A DNA stretch of 64,000 nt from positions 1,612,001 to 1,676,000 of the forward strand of contig JAMXDE010000006.1 of NCBI GenBank assembly GCA_026770025.1. Direction: 5' to 3'. Shown piece after piece: positions 62,777 to 64,000 of this stretch. The first letter of the stretch is position 1. Every line of letters starts with the position of its first letter. A program made the position numbers and the translations under genes. The notes beneath the pieces are model-generated. The model was not told the origin of the DNA, made no database searches, and was given only the letters and a program-made list of their open reading frames with translations. Source of the DNA: Craspedostauros australis (lineage: Eukaryota > Bacillariophyta > Bacillariophyceae > Mastogloiales > Achnanthaceae).

Positions 62777-64000
62777 TCATTCGAATGTTCTCGATGTGTC
62801 AAGGTACGACTTCTCATGTTCGCGTTGTAAATCGGCCTTGATGTTCTTGGTGAATCCGTCGCTTGTGTTCTGCTCGGATTTGACGAAAATGATTTCGATG
62901 GTTTTGTTGATTACCATGTTCCTCACGTAGTGATGGCGCACGTCGATGTGCCGCGATTGTTGGGATGTTGATGGGTTCTTGGCGATGAAGATCGCTCCGA
63001 TGTTGTCCACACGGACCTTGATCGGTGTCTTCACTGGGACGCCCACACTCTCGAGTAGCTGCATGACGAAGAAGATCTCCTTTGCCGCTTCGGAAAGGGC
63101 AACGTATTCTGCTTCAGATGAGCTGAGTGTGACGGCCTTCTGTGCTTTGGATCGCCAAAGGATTGGTACCTTACATAGGTATAGGATGAATCCCCCTACG
63201 CTGATTCTTGTGTTCTTGTCTCCTGCATATTCGCTATCGCAGAAGAGCTCCATGTCCCAGCCGTCGTCGTCTGGACGCGCTGGATGGATCTTCAATCCAT
63301 AGTCCTTTGTATCGATCACATACTTGATGATCCGATACATCTCCTTCATTGCAGCCTTGGTGGGCCCGATCAATACCTTGGAGAGTTCCCTCACAGGGTT
63401 CGCGATATCCGGTCGTGAGTGCTTGATGAGGAAGAGTAGCATACCGACGCCTCGGCGGTATTCGGCATGTTCTTCCGGTCCGACCTTCTGCAGTCCGTTG
63501 TCTTTGGATGGTCGTACGATGATTTGACCCGGGGTTCCCGGTGTCCCGTAGCGTTGCATCTTCTCAACCTTGGTTCCGAACTCTTCGATGAGGTGTCGGA
63601 TGAGATGTGGTTGACGCAATGTCGCTCTAGTCTTGTCATGGTTCAGTTCGATGTTGCAGCTGAGGTAGTCTCCGAGTCCGCGCTCGATTGTCACCTTGAA
63701 CTTGCTGCCTTGGATGTCCTTCAGGAATGTCTCCAGTGCTTTGGAGTCTCCGCAACAGAAGCAATCGTCCACGTAGATGGCCACGATCATGCTTCCTTCC
63801 TTCGTCTTCCTGTAGAACAGGCACGGGTCTGCTGCGCTCTGTTCGAAGTTGATATTCTTGAGGGTCGATACCAACATCTTGAACCATTGCCTGGCGCTCT
63901 GCACAAGTCCGTAGATTGGCTTGTGTAGGGTCAGGGCTTCGTCTGGTTGATGATCCATCCCGTTGGGACAGTTCATGTAGATCTCCTCGTCGAGGTCTCC
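62777..64000 (-). CDS. RT and RNase H end of a third Ty1/copia polyprotein (partial)
   Basis: Open to the right edge of the window, where it begins inside RT with GDLDEEIYMNCPNGM. RT continues with LHKPIYGLVQSARQW, SAADPCLFYRK and the active site IYVDDCF. RNase H has FCDSEYAGD, SSSEAEYVAL and RHIDVRHHYVR, and the end is KSEQNTSDGFTKNI, typical of copia. It is on the opposite strand to the neighbouring RT-less element and is a different lineage (YVDDCF here, YVDDAG in the 27.6-37.1 kb element). No break was seen in the visible 408 codons. Confidence 0.9.
   Translation of the reverse strand, partial: GDLDEEIYMNCPNGMDHQPDEALTLHKPIYGLVQSARQWFKMLVSTLKNINFEQSAADPCLFYRKTKEGSMIVAIYVDDCFCCGDSKALETFLKDIQGSKFKVTIERGLGDYLSCNIELNHDKTRATLRQPHLIRHLIEEFGTKVEKMQRYGTPGTPGQIIVRPSKDNGLQKVGPEEHAEYRRGVGMLLFLIKHSRPDIANPVRELSKVLIGPTKAAMKEMYRIIKYVIDTKDYGLKIHPARPDDDGWDMELFCDSEYAGDKNTRISVGGFILYLCKVPILWRSKAQKAVTLSSSEAEYVALSEAAKEIFFVMQLLESVGVPVKTPIKVRVDNIGAIFIAKNPSTSQQSRHIDVRHHYVRNMVINKTIEIIFVKSEQNTSDGFTKNIKADLQREHEKSYLDTSRTFE

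Noticed and set aside
1-64000. tRNA, rRNA or CRISPR features
   Set aside because: No T-arm plus acceptor pairing was recognised. The only tRNA-like string is the copia primer site. Repeats here are microsatellites, a minisatellite and LTRs, not spaced arrays.

Overview
The window is nuclear DNA of a photosynthetic stramenopile, most likely a diatom. The reasons are: GT..AG introns of about 175-575 bp with GTGAGT/GTAAGT donors; plastid-targeting presequences with an ASAFAP-type junction (EAFAP in the KAS III protein, ASALAP in the FKBP); secreted proteins built from a Cys-rich module and Thr/Pro linkers of a kind seen in diatoms; a lysine/serine-rich protein with an SMSM tail that resembles silica-associated proteins; and Ty1/copia elements. 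No bacterial operon structure, CRISPR array or tRNA gene was seen. Species cannot be named from the sequence alone.

Layout. 1-9.3 kb: three minus-strand genes for secreted proteins. Two are paralogous PhoX/DUF839-like proteins with Cys-rich modules (the first runs off the left edge), and a kelch-repeat protein lies between them. 9.3-27.4 kb: single-copy cell genes. These are an EamA-type transporter, cytochrome c heme lyase, a disordered protein, a zinc-finger protein with a C-terminal membrane anchor, a four-exon mitochondrial phosphate carrier, an LYR-motif protein and a MATE transporter. Three of them (heme lyase, phosphate carrier, LYR protein) act in mitochondria. 27.6-37.1 kb: a complete Ty1/copia retrotransposon on the minus strand with apparently identical 765-bp LTRs and an unbroken 2,458-codon gag-pol frame. 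39.7-52.9 kb: a second gene block with a silaffin-like secreted protein, a thylakoid-lumen FKBP, a divergent cyclophilin, and plastid KAS III (fabH) and KAS I (fabB) head to head, then a secreted protein of unknown function. 53.4-64 kb: a repeat island. It holds a 12-bp minisatellite, the C-terminal part of an RT-associated retroelement ORF, a broken piggyBac-like transposase cut by an LTR, a copia element that has lost RT and RNase H, and the RT/RNase H end of a third copia element that runs off the right edge.

How the genes work together. KAS III starts plastid fatty-acid synthesis by condensing acetyl-CoA with malonyl-ACP, and KAS I elongates the chain; the two divergent genes share a 1.2-kb spacer, which suggests shared control. 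The FKBP is predicted to act in the thylakoid lumen. Heme lyase, phosphate carrier and LYR protein all serve respiration. The retroelements have no role in the host pathways, but the young one sits about 300 bp upstream of the MATE start and may affect that gene.

Exon borders were placed by hand from splice consensus, reading phase and family homology. Very small genes and UTRs may be missed.
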